Positions 1-7,650 of a stretch of 23,992 nt of DNA are shown here, one piece after another. Each line of letters starts with the position of its first letter. The first letter of the stretch is position 1. The DNA is from an uncultured Alphaproteobacteria bacterium (GTDB taxonomy: Bacteria; Pseudomonadota; Alphaproteobacteria; Rhizobiales; Ancalomicrobiaceae): the NCBI GenBank assembly GCA_937919435.1, contig CALFRR010000106.1, forward strand, positions 1 to 23,992. Direction: 5' to 3'. Under the pieces are notes generated by a model that saw nothing but the letters and a program-made list of their open reading frames with translations, did no database searches and was not told the origin of the DNA. The position numbers and the translations under genes are program-made.

Positions 1-127
1 TGCGCCGGAAGATCATCGGGAGGCCGATCAACAGCAGGACGACGACGAGAAGCGCCAGAACGATCTGTGCGGCGCGTCCCCCGTCGGGGCCCAGTTGGAG
101 GTTGAGCCAATCCCGCAAGGCGTTCAT
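1..127 (-). CDS. fliO: FliO-like flagellar export protein, N-terminal part (runs off window)
   Basis: Partial gene; only the first 42 residues lie in the window. The ATG at 127 is preceded by GAGGAG (135-140) at a good distance. The visible protein starts MNALRDWLN, carries a glycine/aspartate stretch, and then a single strongly hydrophobic segment at about residues 20-40 (IVLALLVVVLLLIGLPMIF). This short N-terminus plus one membrane helix is the FliO/YqhQ-like pattern. Divergence from flgB within a flagellar cluster supports it, since FliO assists assembly of the FliP-FliQ-FliR export gate. The diagnostic cytoplasmic domain lies outside the window, so another small membrane protein is possible. 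Confidence 0.55.
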   Translation of the reverse strand, partial: MNALRDWLNLQLGPDGGRAAQIVLALLVVVLLLIGLPMIFRR

Positions 128-240
128 CTGGGTACTCCTCGCAACGGGTCGCTCGGGTGGGCGACGGGACGCGGCGAATCTGTCTACTGAGACGAATGTT
201 AACCGGGGCCGGCGGTTTCTGCCGACCCCCTCGTCGATCG

Positions 241-256
241 TTTACCGAAAGTTCAC
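241..256. promoter_or_regulatory. Degenerate CtrA-like site, possibly serving the divergent fliO gene
   Basis: TTTA (241-244), seven bases, TTCAC (252-256) has the CtrA spacing with one mismatch in each half-site. A lone TTAAC half-site also lies at 199-203. Both are in the 282-base divergent intergenic region between the FliO-like gene and flgB. Either could belong to the leftward promoter, but the match is weak. Confidence 0.25.
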
Positions 257-324
257 GGAAAACGCGAGCCACGGTCCGATTTCGGCGGTGCGGAACCGGC
301 GGTGTCCCGGAAAGAACGACAGAA

Positions 325-340
325 TTAACGTCTCGTTAAC
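325..340 (+). promoter_or_regulatory. CtrA-type binding site upstream of flgB
   Basis: TTAA (325-328), seven bases, then TTAAC (336-340) matches the full alphaproteobacterial CtrA box TTAA-N7-TTAAC exactly. It sits about 70 bases before the flgB start, in an AT-rich pocket of an otherwise GC-rich sequence. CtrA commonly controls early flagellar operons in this class. Binding itself is inferred. Confidence 0.75.
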
Positions 341-409
341 CATCTGCTGGGACAATTTTGCCCAGTCGGGGGAGGCCGCCGTGGCGAGCCCCCGTGACCG
401 GAGGCGGGC

Positions 410-826
410 ATGGCGATCGGCGACCTGACCCTGATGGAAACGCTCAGGACCAAGATGCAGTGGCATCAGGCCCGCCAGCGGCTGCTCGCCGAGAACGTCG
501 CCAATGCCGACACGCCGCGTTTCAAGTCGCACGACCTGAAGACGCCGACCTTCGTGACGCCCAACGCCGAAGGCGCGGCGGCGTCGGTGCGGGCCCCGGT
601 GGTGCGCCTCGCGGTGACCCAACCGGGCCACGTGGCGGCCGCCGATTCGACGCGCGGGTTCAAGCGGGACGGGGCTCCGGGCTTCGAAGTGACGGCGAAC
701 GGCAATGCCGTCGACCTCGAGGAACAGATGGCCAAGTCGGCCGAGAACCAGCTCGACTACCAGACCGCGGCCGGCCTCTACCAGCAGTCGCTGACACTGA
801 TCCGCACGGCGCTCGGCCGCAAGTGA
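410..826 (+). CDS. flgB: Flagellar basal-body proximal rod protein FlgB
   Basis: 138 residues, the usual FlgB length. Rod proteins are exported through the flagellar type III gate and stack in the periplasm between MS ring and distal rod. The N-terminal region has the rod-family signature LLAENVANADTPRFK (about residues 25-39), and the C-terminus (ENQLDYQTAAGLYQQSLTLI) is the helical tail typical of FlgB. A GGAGG ribosome site lies just before the ATG. It is the first gene of a tightly packed row (flgB, flgC, fliE, fliQ, fliR, flhB), with flgC starting 17 bases after its stop. The upstream CtrA-type site probably drives it. Confidence 0.95.
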   Translation: MAIGDLTLMETLRTKMQWHQARQRLLAENVANADTPRFKSHDLKTPTFVTPNAEGAAASVRAPVVRLAVTQPGHVAAADSTRGFKRDGAPGFEVTANGNAVDLEEQMAKSAENQLDYQTAAGLYQQSLTLIRTALGRK

Positions 827-843
827 TACCCGCGAGGTGAGCC

Positions 844-1260
844 ATGACGTCCGAATTCCTCCAGTCGCTGAAGATCGCGGCGTCCGGCCTGAAGGCCCAG
901 TCCGGGCGGATGCGGGTGATCGCCGAGAACGTCGCCAACGCCGATTCGACGGCCCGCAACGCCAACGGCGATCCCTACCGGCGCAAGGTGCCGACCTTCA
1001 CCGCGCATTTCGACAAGGCGATCGGCGCGCAGACGGTCGAACTCGGCCGGGTCGAGCGTGACCGCTCGGCCTTCAAGAGCCGCTACGAGCCGGGGCATCC
1101 GGCGGCCGACGCGGCCGGATACGTGAAGTATCCGAATGTCGAGCCGCTGGTCGAATCGGTGGACATGCGGGAGGCACAGCGCTCCTACGAGGCGAACCTC
1201 AACATCGTCACCGCGACCCGCCGGATGATCAGCCGCACGATCGAGATCCTGAAGGCCTGA
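844..1260 (+). CDS. flgC: Flagellar basal-body rod protein FlgC
   Basis: 138 residues, normal for FlgC. It contains the same rod signature as FlgB (RVIAENVANADST, about residues 24-36). It also has the C-terminal FlgC-type motif with VDMREAQRSYEANLNIV, where EAxRxYEANL is the conserved D0 helix of axial flagellar proteins. It forms the proximal rod together with FlgB and FlgF. The start follows a GAGG-like ribosome site (GCGAGGTGAGCC before the ATG). Translation is probably coupled with flgB, given the 17-base gap. Confidence 0.95.
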   Translation: MTSEFLQSLKIAASGLKAQSGRMRVIAENVANADSTARNANGDPYRRKVPTFTAHFDKAIGAQTVELGRVERDRSAFKSRYEPGHPAADAAGYVKYPNVEPLVESVDMREAQRSYEANLNIVTATRRMISRTIEILKA

Positions 1261-1322
1261 GACGCCGTCCTGCGCCCCGTCGGCGCCGCCCGTTTCCCCC
1301 GATTTCCCGCCGGAGAGTGTCG

Positions 1323-1631
1323 ATGACCACCGCCGCGATCGCCGCCAACGCCTATCGCCTCGCCCAGGGGCTCGCGAATCGTCCCGATCAGCGGCAGACT
1401 GGCGCGGCCGGGCACCCCGACTTCGCGCAGATGCTGAAGGCGTCGATCGGCGAGATCGAGGCACAGGGGCGGGCCGCAGAAGCCAAGAGCATGGCCTATG
1501 CCAACGGCAAGGCCGACGTCGTCGACGTGGTCACCGCCGTGGCGGAGACCCAGACCACCTTCGAGACCATGGTGACCATCCGCGACAAGGTCATCTCGGC
1601 CTACGAAGAGATCATGAAGATGCCGATCTGA
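1323..1631 (+). CDS. fliE: Flagellar hook-basal body adaptor protein FliE
   Basis: 102 residues from the ATG at 1323. A GTG two codons upstream (1317) is in frame, but GGAG at 1312-1315 is correctly spaced for the ATG. FliE joins the MS ring and export gate to the proximal rod. The C-terminal half (DVVTAVAETQTTFETMVTIRDK... AYEEIMKMPI) is the conserved FliE helix ending with the common xxEIMxMxI tail. The 62-base gap after flgC has no obvious promoter. Assignment is supported by its own motif and by its place between flgC and fliQ. Confidence 0.93.
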   Translation: MTTAAIAANAYRLAQGLANRPDQRQTGAAGHPDFAQMLKASIGEIEAQGRAAEAKSMAYANGKADVVDVVTAVAETQTTFETMVTIRDKVISAYEEIMKMPI

Positions 1632-1673
1632 GCCCCGGCGGGCCGGTCGGCGGGAGCGGAACGGAGTACGCGG

Positions 1674-1937
1674 GTGACCGGAGCGGAATTGCTCGACCTG
1701 GCGAGGGACGGCATCGTCACGCTGGTTCTGGTGGCGGCACCGGTGATGGTGGTCGGCCTCACCGTCGGCATCGTGGTCGGTCTCCTGCAGGCGGTCACCC
1801 AGGTGCAGGAGGCGACGCTGGTCTACGTGCCGAAGATCCTGGCGATCTTCGCCACCATGCTGATCACCTTTCCCTTCATGGGCGCCCAACTCGCCGGGTT
1901 CTGGACCCGGGTGATGGACAAGATCGCCACCCCATGA
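1674..1937 (+). CDS. fliQ: Flagellar export gate protein FliQ
   Basis: 87 residues with two membrane helices (about 12-36 and 50-75), the standard FliQ size and topology. Recognisable family features are the VGLTVGIVVGLLQAVTQVQEATL stretch (about residues 25-47), including the conserved QAxTQVQEAxL, and LITFPFMG near the end. FliQ packs with FliP and FliR into the helical export pore inside the MS ring. The start is GTG, with GGAG at 1663-1666. Confidence 0.94.
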   Translation: MTGAELLDLARDGIVTLVLVAAPVMVVGLTVGIVVGLLQAVTQVQEATLVYVPKILAIFATMLITFPFMGAQLAGFWTRVMDKIATP

Positions 1938-1974
1938 CCGCCGAGGCCACCCCGGAGCGTGGAAGGGACCGGCG

Positions 1975-2739
1975 ATGACCATCCAGCTGCTGCCGGAGAT
2001 CGCCGTCGTCTACATCCTGGTGTTCGCCCGGGTCGGGGCGATCGTGATGCTGCTGCCGGCCTTCGGCGAGACCTCGGTGGCGGTGCGCATCCGGCTCGGG
2101 CTGGCTCTGTTCCTGGCGCTGATCCTCCATCCGGGGGTGGCGGCGCAGTACCCGTCGGGGCTCTCCGCCAACACGCCGGCGGCGGTGGCGATGCTCGCCG
2201 GCGAGATCGCCACCGGGCTGTTCATCGGGCTGGCCACCCGGCTGCTGCTGGCCGGCGCGCAGGTCGCCGGTACGACGATCGCCACCCAGCTCGGTCTCGG
2301 CTTCGCGATGACCGTCGATCCGACCCAGGGCAGCCAGGGGGTGATCATCGGCAACTTCCTGTCGATCGCGGTGGTGACCCTGATCATGGTCACCGATCTC
2401 CACATGCCGGCGCTCGCGGCGGTGTCGTCGAGTTTCCGGCTGTTCCCGCCGGGCCATTGGCTGCCGGTCGGCGACTTCGCCGAAGTGACCGTCGGCATGG
2501 TCGCGGAGAGCTTCAAGGTCGGGGTGCAGTTGTCGGCACCGTTCCTCGCCTTCGGACTGATCTTCAACCTCGGGCTGGGCATGTTGCAGAAGATGATGCC
2601 GCAGTTCCAGCTGTTCTTCGTGGCCATGCCGTTGTCGATCGGCGCCGGCCTGCTCCTCTTCGCCCTGACGCTGACCACCGGCATGTTCTGGTATCTGGAT
2701 CATGTTCGGGTCGGCCTCGGCCGTCTCGTCGCGGAGTGA
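1975..2739 (+). CDS. fliR: Flagellar export gate protein FliR
   Basis: 254 residues, multi-pass membrane protein with about six hydrophobic segments, typical of FliR. Family features include VFARVGAIVMLLPAFG near the N-terminus, the QLGLGFAMTVDPTQG loop, and the ending GMFWYLDHVRVGL. It forms the export-gate core with FliP and FliQ and contacts FlhB. It is 37 bases after fliQ and 3 bases before flhB, so it is almost certainly cotranscribed and translationally coupled with both. Confidence 0.94.
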   Translation: MTIQLLPEIAVVYILVFARVGAIVMLLPAFGETSVAVRIRLGLALFLALILHPGVAAQYPSGLSANTPAAVAMLAGEIATGLFIGLATRLLLAGAQVAGTTIATQLGLGFAMTVDPTQGSQGVIIGNFLSIAVVTLIMVTDLHMPALAAVSSSFRLFPPGHWLPVGDFAEVTVGMVAESFKVGVQLSAPFLAFGLIFNLGLGMLQKMMPQFQLFFVAMPLSIGAGLLLFALTLTTGMFWYLDHVRVGLGRLVAE

Positions 2740-2742
2740 GCG

Positions 2743-3813
2743 ATGGCCGGCGGCGACGAGGACGAAGACTCAAAAACAGAAGAACCGTCACAGAAGAAGA
2801 TCGACGACGCGATCAAGCGCGGCGACGTGGTCAAGAGCCAGGAGCTCTCGACCTTCTTCGTGCTCGCGGCGGGCACCGTGCTGGTCGGGCTGATGTCGCC
2901 GAAGGTGGCGCGGGATCTCGCCCATGCGCTCGGCGCCTTCTTCGAACACGCCGATCAGATCGCGCTCGACCGGCGCGGGCTCACCGAGCTCTATCTGCAC
3001 GTCGGTGCGGTGGTCGGGGCGGCGCTGGCGCTGCCGGCGCTGCTGTTCTTCGTCGCCGGGGCCGGCGGCAGCGCCGTGCAGCACCGTCTGCTGTGGACCT
3101 CCGAGCCGCTGGCGCCGAAGTTCGATCGGGTCTCGCCGCTCGCCGGGTTCAAACGGATCTTCTCGGCCGACGGCGCGATGCAGGGGGTGAAGGGCGTCGC
3201 AAAGATCGTCATGGTCGGTGCGGCGATCGTGATCGCGTTGCGCCCGGAACTGGCGCGGATCGACACGATCGTGGCGACCGAACCGGTCGGGCTGCTGGCG
3301 ATCATCCAGGAAGCGGCGATCCGGATGATGTTCGCCGTGCTGATCGTCATGGCCTTCATCGCCGGGCTCGACTACTTCTGGCAGCATCGGCGCTGGATGA
3401 AGCGGCAACGGATGACCCGCGAGGAACTCAAGGAGGAGTTCAAACAGGCCGAGGGCAATCCCGAGATCAAGGGCAAGATCCGGCAGATGCGGATGGCGCG
3501 GGCCCGGCGCCGGATGATGGCGGCGGTGCCTCAGGCGACGGTGGTGGTGACCAACCCGACCCACTACGCCGTCGCACTGAAGTACGAGAGCGGCATGAAG
3601 GCGCCGCTGCTGGTGGCCAAGGGCGCCGACGAACTGGCGTTCAAGATCCGCGAAGTCGCCAAGGCCAACGACGTGCCGATCGTCGAGAATCCGCCGCTCG
3701 CCCGGGCCCTGCACGCACAGGTCGACATCGACAAGGAGATTCCCGAAGAACACTACAAGGCGGTGGCCGAGGTGATCGGCTTCGTCATGCGTCTGTCGCG
3801 CCGGCGCCGCTGA
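2743..3813 (+). CDS. flhB: Flagellar export switch protein FlhB
   Basis: 356 residues. The N-terminus has the classic FlhB opening (DEDSKTEEPSQKKIDDAIKRGDVVKS), followed by four membrane segments and a cytoplasmic domain. The self-cleavage motif NPTH is intact at residues 271-274 (VVVTNPTHYAVAL); cleavage between Asn and Pro switches export from rod/hook to filament substrates. The C-terminal cytoplasmic part (APLLVAKGADELAFKIREVA... VPIVENPPLAR) is canonical. The start is ATG, three bases after the fliR stop. The stop codon lies in the loop of a perfect GC-rich hairpin (see 3802-3822). Confidence 0.96.
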   Translation: MAGGDEDEDSKTEEPSQKKIDDAIKRGDVVKSQELSTFFVLAAGTVLVGLMSPKVARDLAHALGAFFEHADQIALDRRGLTELYLHVGAVVGAALALPALLFFVAGAGGSAVQHRLLWTSEPLAPKFDRVSPLAGFKRIFSADGAMQGVKGVAKIVMVGAAIVIALRPELARIDTIVATEPVGLLAIIQEAAIRMMFAVLIVMAFIAGLDYFWQHRRWMKRQRMTREELKEEFKQAEGNPEIKGKIRQMRMARARRRMMAAVPQATVVVTNPTHYAVALKYESGMKAPLLVAKGADELAFKIREVAKANDVPIVENPPLARALHAQVDIDKEIPEEHYKAVAEVIGFVMRLSRRRR

Positions 3814-3822
3814 GCGGCGCCG
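3802..3822 (+). terminator. Perfect 9-bp GC hairpin enclosing the flhB stop codon
   Basis: CGGCGCCGC (3802-3810) and GCGGCGCCG (3814-3822) are exact inverted repeats separated only by TGA, the flhB stop. No run of T follows, so it is not a textbook intrinsic terminator. It could attenuate read-through from the flagellar row into cckA, mark an RNA processing end, or slow the terminating ribosome. The structure is seen; the role is inferred. Confidence 0.4.
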
Positions 3823-3978
3823 CGGTCGCGGCTCTTGTCGCGCGCGACGTTCCGAGCAAAGGTCGACGAATCCCGGTGGGGGGAGATTCGCGACGCCTCG
3901 TGCGGTGCCGACGGCGGCCGCCGGCACTCCCCGGGATACGGCCGTGGTGCCGTCGGGCGACTTCCGGGACCGGGTGAG

Positions 3979-6534
3979 ATGGGACAGGTCGACGATCTCG
4001 AGACGGGTACGGCCGCGACCCTCGATCGCGGGAGCCGGGCGGGCAGCATCGGTCTCCTGATCGCGCTCGCCGCCTCCTTCGTCGTGGCCGCGGCGGCGCT
4101 CGCGCTGGTCGAACCGGCACAGGCCGAACCCTACGTGCAGATCCTGCTCGGCCTGCTCGCAGTGGTCGGCGTGTTCACGCTGTTCGCCGGGGCGATCGGC
4201 CTGCTGCGTTTCGGTGCCCGGCCGCTCGACAACTCGCTGACCCGGCGGATCGTCGACGGGTTCGACGAAGGGGTCCTGGTCACCGACGAGGACGGGCGGA
4301 TCCTGCTGTCCAACCCGGCCTATGCGGTGCTGACCCGCTCGGACACCCAGAACGACCTGAAGACGGTGGAGCGGCTGTTCGCCGGCCATCCCGACGCGGC
4401 GGAATCGATGTTCCGCCTGTCGGACGCGGTGCGTCGGCGCTGCCCGGAGGAGGCGGAGATCCGCACCGCCCATCCGATCGGAACCGTCGAGGGCGGGCCG
4501 CGCTGGTACCGCATCTCGGTCCGGCCGTTGCCGCCGGGCGGCGAGAGCGAGCGGCGGCTCGCGGTGTGGCGGATCGCCGACCTGACCGGCGAGCGGGAAC
4601 GTCAGGAGACGAGCTTCCAGGAGCTGCAGCAGGTCGTCACCTTCCTCGACCACGCGCCGGCCGGCTTCTTCTCCTGCGACCCGACCGGCAAGCTCACCTA
4701 TCTCAACGCGACGCTGGCCGACTGGCTGGGGTACGACCTCGCCGAGTTCGAGCCCGGTGCGATCCGCCTCAAGGACATCGTCCAGGGGCAGGGGATGGCG
4801 CTGATCTCGGACGCGGTGCCGGACGGACGCACCCGGATCGTCGACCTCGACTTCGTCAAGCGCAACGGCCAGAGCCTGCCGGTCCGCCTGCTCCACAAGG
4901 TGCCCCTGGGCGCCGGTGGCGGGCCCGGCGACAGCCGGACGCTGGTGATCAACCGCTCGGCCGGCGAGGACGTGTCGGAGGCGCTCCGGGCCTCGGAGGT
5001 GCGGTTCCAGCGCTTCTTCAACTCGACCCCGATCGCCATCGCCGGGCTCGACCGGACCGGCGCGATCGGGCGGACCAACGCGCCGTTCCTCAAGCTGTTC
5101 GGCGGCATGGTGCGGGCCGGAGCGGACGGCAGCCGCGGCCTGATGATCGACACCGTCGCCGAGGTCGACCGGCCGAAGCTCGCCGATGCGCTCGCCGCGG
5201 CGCTCGGCGGGCGGGGCGACATCGATCCGGTCGACGTCCAGCTGGTCGACGACGAGACCAAGAAGCGTTCGGCGCGGTTCTTCGTCTCGCCGGTCGAAGA
5301 GGGGACCGGCGAGGGCGAGGCGGCGATCGTCTACGCGCTCGAGACGACGGCGCAGCGCGAGCTCGAACAGCGGTTCGCGCAGAGCCAGAAGATGCAGGCG
5401 ATCGGCCAGCTGGCCGGCGGCATCGCCCACGACTTCAACAACGTCCTGACCGCGATCATCGGCTTCTCCGACCTGCTGCTGGCGAGCCATCGGCCGTCCG
5501 ATCCGGCGTTCCAGGACATCATGAACATCAAGCAGAACGCCAACCGGGCGGCGGCGCTGGTGCGCCAGCTGCTGGCGTTCTCGCGCCGCCAGACGCTCCG
5601 GCCGGAGGTGGTCCAGTTCGGCGACACGCTGGCCGATCTGCACATGCTGCTCGGCCGGCTGCTCGGCGAGAAGGTCGAGCTCGACGTCGTCCACGGCCGC
5701 GATCTGTGGCCGATCAAGGCCGACACCAGCCAGCTCGAGCAGGTGATCGTCAATCTGGCGGTCAACGCCCGCGACGCGATGACCGGCGGCGGCAAGCTGA
5801 CGATCCTCACCCGCAACGTGCCGGCGGGCGAGAAGCTGCCGTTCAAGACGCCGGGCATGCCGGCCGGCGACTACATGCTGATCGAGGTCTCGGACACCGG
5901 TTCGGGCATCCCGAAGGACATCATCGAGAACATCTTCGAGCCGTTCTTCACGACCAAGCCGGTCGGCCAGGGCACCGGTCTCGGGCTCTCCACCGTCTAC
6001 GGCATCGTCAAGCAGACCGGCGGCTTCGTCTATTGCCAGAGCGAGGTCGGGGTCGGCACCACCTTCTCGATCCTGCTGCCGCGCCATGTCGAGACGGCGA
6101 GCGAGGCGGCGAAGGCCGGCGAGGGGCGGATCGACGCCCCGGCCTCGGCGCAGACCGACCTGACGGGCTCGGCGACGATCCTGCTGGTCGAGGACGAGGA
6201 GGCGGTGCGCGCCTTCGCCTCCCGGGCGCTCGCCTCGCGCGGCTACACGGTGCACGAGGCCTCGACCGGATCGGAGGCGCTGGCGGTGATGGAGGAGACC
6301 GGCGGCACCATCGATCTCGTCGTCTCCGACGTGGTGATGCCGGAGATGGACGGCCCGAGCCTGCTCCGGGAGCTCCGCAAGCAGCGGCCGGAACTGAAGA
6401 TCATCTTCGTCTCCGGCTATGCCGAAGACGCCTTCGCCAAGAACCTGCCGGAGGGCGAGGTGTTCTCGTTCCTGCCGAAGCCCTTCACCCTGAAGGCGCT
6501 GGCGACGGCGGTGAAGGACGTGCTGGCGTCGTAG
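3979..6534 (+). CDS. cckA: Cell-cycle hybrid histidine kinase CckA
   Basis: 851 residues from the ATG at 3979. The frame is open back to a TTG at 3835, but those extra 48 codons encode no recognisable protein. Order of domains: two membrane helices (about 17-38 and 52-76); three PAS-like segments (about 92-190, 219-320, 341-460); HisKA with the phospho-accepting His484 in GGIAHDFNNVLTAIIGFSDL; an HATPase with N box LAVNARDAM (about 592-600), G1 DTGSGIP, F box EPFFTTK and G2 GTGLGLSTVYGIV; and a C-terminal receiver (about 732-850) with acidic pocket VEDEE and phospho-acceptor Asp784 in VVSDVVMPEMDG. This is the full CckA architecture. The known role is phosphorelay through ChpT to CtrA. It follows flhB after 165 bases. 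Confidence 0.9.
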   Translation: MGQVDDLETGTAATLDRGSRAGSIGLLIALAASFVVAAAALALVEPAQAEPYVQILLGLLAVVGVFTLFAGAIGLLRFGARPLDNSLTRRIVDGFDEGVLVTDEDGRILLSNPAYAVLTRSDTQNDLKTVERLFAGHPDAAESMFRLSDAVRRRCPEEAEIRTAHPIGTVEGGPRWYRISVRPLPPGGESERRLAVWRIADLTGERERQETSFQELQQVVTFLDHAPAGFFSCDPTGKLTYLNATLADWLGYDLAEFEPGAIRLKDIVQGQGMALISDAVPDGRTRIVDLDFVKRNGQSLPVRLLHKVPLGAGGGPGDSRTLVINRSAGEDVSEALRASEVRFQRFFNSTPIAIAGLDRTGAIGRTNAPFLKLFGGMVRAGADGSRGLMIDTVAEVDRPKLADALAAALGGRGDIDPVDVQLVDDETKKRSARFFVSPVEEGTGEGEAAIVYALETTAQRELEQRFAQSQKMQAIGQLAGGIAHDFNNVLTAIIGFSDLLLASHRPSDPAFQDIMNIKQNANRAAALVRQLLAFSRRQTLRPEVVQFGDTLADLHMLLGRLLGEKVELDVVHGRDLWPIKADTSQLEQVIVNLAVNARDAMTGGGKLTILTRNVPAGEKLPFKTPGMPAGDYMLIEVSDTGSGIPKDIIENIFEPFFTTKPVGQGTGLGLSTVYGIVKQTGGFVYCQSEVGVGTTFSILLPRHVETASEAAKAGEGRIDAPASAQTDLTGSATILLVEDEEAVRAFASRALASRGYTVHEASTGSEALAVMEETGGTIDLVVSDVVMPEMDGPSLLRELRKQRPELKIIFVSGYAEDAFAKNLPEGEVFSFLPKPFTLKALATAVKDVLAS

Positions 6535-6540
6535 GGCGCG

Positions 6541-6574
6541 GGCGATTCGACGCGGTGCTCCGTGCCGTATCGCC
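6541..6574. terminator. Candidate bidirectional hairpin between convergent cckA and psuG
   Basis: GGCGAT (6541-6546) pairs with ATCGCC (6569-6574), and ACG (6550-6552) pairs with CGT (6566-6568) after a three-base bulge. The element nearly fills the 43-base gap between the convergent stop codons of cckA and psuG. No T-tract is present. Moderate support from position only. Confidence 0.35.
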
Positions 6575-6577
6575 GGC

Positions 6578-7504
6578 TCACGTCGGGGATCGGTGCGCCG
6601 CGAGCGCCTCGGCGATCTCCGCCGCGACGGCGGCGTTCGACAGGATCAGGGCGCGGTTGGTGACGAGGCTCTTCCCCGCCGTCGCCTCGAGAATCAGGGT
6701 CAGGAGGCGCGGGGTCACCGCCTTGGCGCGCACGCCTTCGGCTTCCGCCCGTTCGATCGCCGCGGCGATGATCGGCTCCATCTCGTCGCGCGGGATCTCG
6801 AAGGCGGCGGGGACCGGGTTGGCGATCAGCGCGCCGCCGACCACCCCGAGGGTCTGCCGCATCCGCCAGAAACGGGCGAAGGTTGCCGCGTCGTCGATCC
6901 GGATCGGCGCCGGCAGGCCGGAAGCGCGCGACCAGAAGGCCGGGAAGTCGTCGGTCCGCCAACCGATCACCGGGACCCCGTTCGTTTCCAGGACCTCCAG
7001 CGTCTTGTCGAGGTCGAGCAGCGCCTTGGCGCCGGCGGAGACCACCGCGACCGGGGTGCGGCCGAGTTCGCCGAGATCGGCGGAGACGTCGAAGCTCGTC
7101 TCGGCGCCGCGGTGGACGCCGCCGATGCCGCCGGTGGCGAAGACCTCGATGCCGGCGAGCGCGGCACAGATCATCGTCGCGGCGACCGTGGTCGAGCCGG
7201 GCCGGCCGGTCGCCACCGCATAGGCGAGGTCGGCGCGCGACAGCTTCAGACAGCCCTCCAGCCGGCCGAGACGCTCCAGCGTGGCGTCGTCGAGGCCGAT
7301 CCGGATGGCGCCGTCGATCACCGCGATGGTCGCCGGGACGGCGCCGCCGGCCCGCACCGCGGCTTCGACGTCGCGGGCCACCGCGACGTTGTCGGGCCAC
7401 GGCAGACCGTGGGTGACGATCGTGGACTCGAGCGCGACGACCGGGCGCCGGGCGGCGAGGGCGGCGGCGACTTCGGGGGCGACGACGAGGGGCAGGGCGG
7501 TCAT
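6578..7504 (-). CDS. psuG: Pseudouridine-5'-phosphate glycosidase
   Basis: 308 residues from the ATG at 7504. An upstream in-frame extension to 7561 looks non-coding. PsuG reversibly splits pseudouridine 5'-phosphate into uracil and ribose 5-phosphate, breaking a C-glycosidic bond. Signature segments are clear: ALESTIVTHGLPWP (Glu26), FATGGIGGVHRGAE (123-135), DVSADLGEL (Asp143) and VVSAGAKALLDLDKTLE (Lys160). By analogy with E. coli PsuG, Lys160 is the Schiff-base lysine. Length matches the family. No adjacent pseudouridine kinase (psuK) is seen; the only PfkB kinase in the window belongs to the frl-type operon. The HAD gene diverges from it across 146 bases. Confidence 0.93.
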   Translation of the reverse strand: MTALPLVVAPEVAAALAARRPVVALESTIVTHGLPWPDNVAVARDVEAAVRAGGAVPATIAVIDGAIRIGLDDATLERLGRLEGCLKLSRADLAYAVATGRPGSTTVAATMICAALAGIEVFATGGIGGVHRGAETSFDVSADLGELGRTPVAVVSAGAKALLDLDKTLEVLETNGVPVIGWRTDDFPAFWSRASGLPAPIRIDDAATFARFWRMRQTLGVVGGALIANPVPAAFEIPRDEMEPIIAAAIERAEAEGVRAKAVTPRLLTLILEATAGKSLVTNRALILSNAAVAAEIAEALAAHRSPT

Positions 7505-7540
7505 GGCGGCTCTCGATCCGGGGGCGACGACCGTGGATAC

Positions 7541-7554
7541 ACCGGAACTCCGGT
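7541..7554. promoter_or_regulatory. Palindrome in the psuG/HAD divergent promoter region
   Basis: ACCGGA-AC-TCCGGT is a perfect inverted repeat with a two-base centre, located 37 bases before psuG and about 100 before the HAD gene. It could be an operator shared by both promoters. No regulator gene is adjacent, and GC-rich palindromes arise by chance, so support is weak. Confidence 0.3.
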
Positions 7555-7650
7555 CCGGCAAACCGCCGGCGATGGCCGGGGTGGCGCTCGTCGTCGCACG
7601 TGCGGCATCGAAGAGGTGATCTCTGCGGCGAAAGCGGGTATGGGAGGGTC

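Noticed and set aside
3835..3978. N-terminal extension of CckA from a TTG at 3835
   Set aside because: The extra 48 residues are compositionally unlike a protein start, and the ATG at 3979 leads straight into the expected membrane helices.
2788..6255. Very long minus-strand open frame (over 1100 codons) opposite flhB and cckA
   Set aside because: It is an antisense shadow of two well-supported genes in GC-rich DNA; its translation is Arg/Asp/His-rich without any domain.
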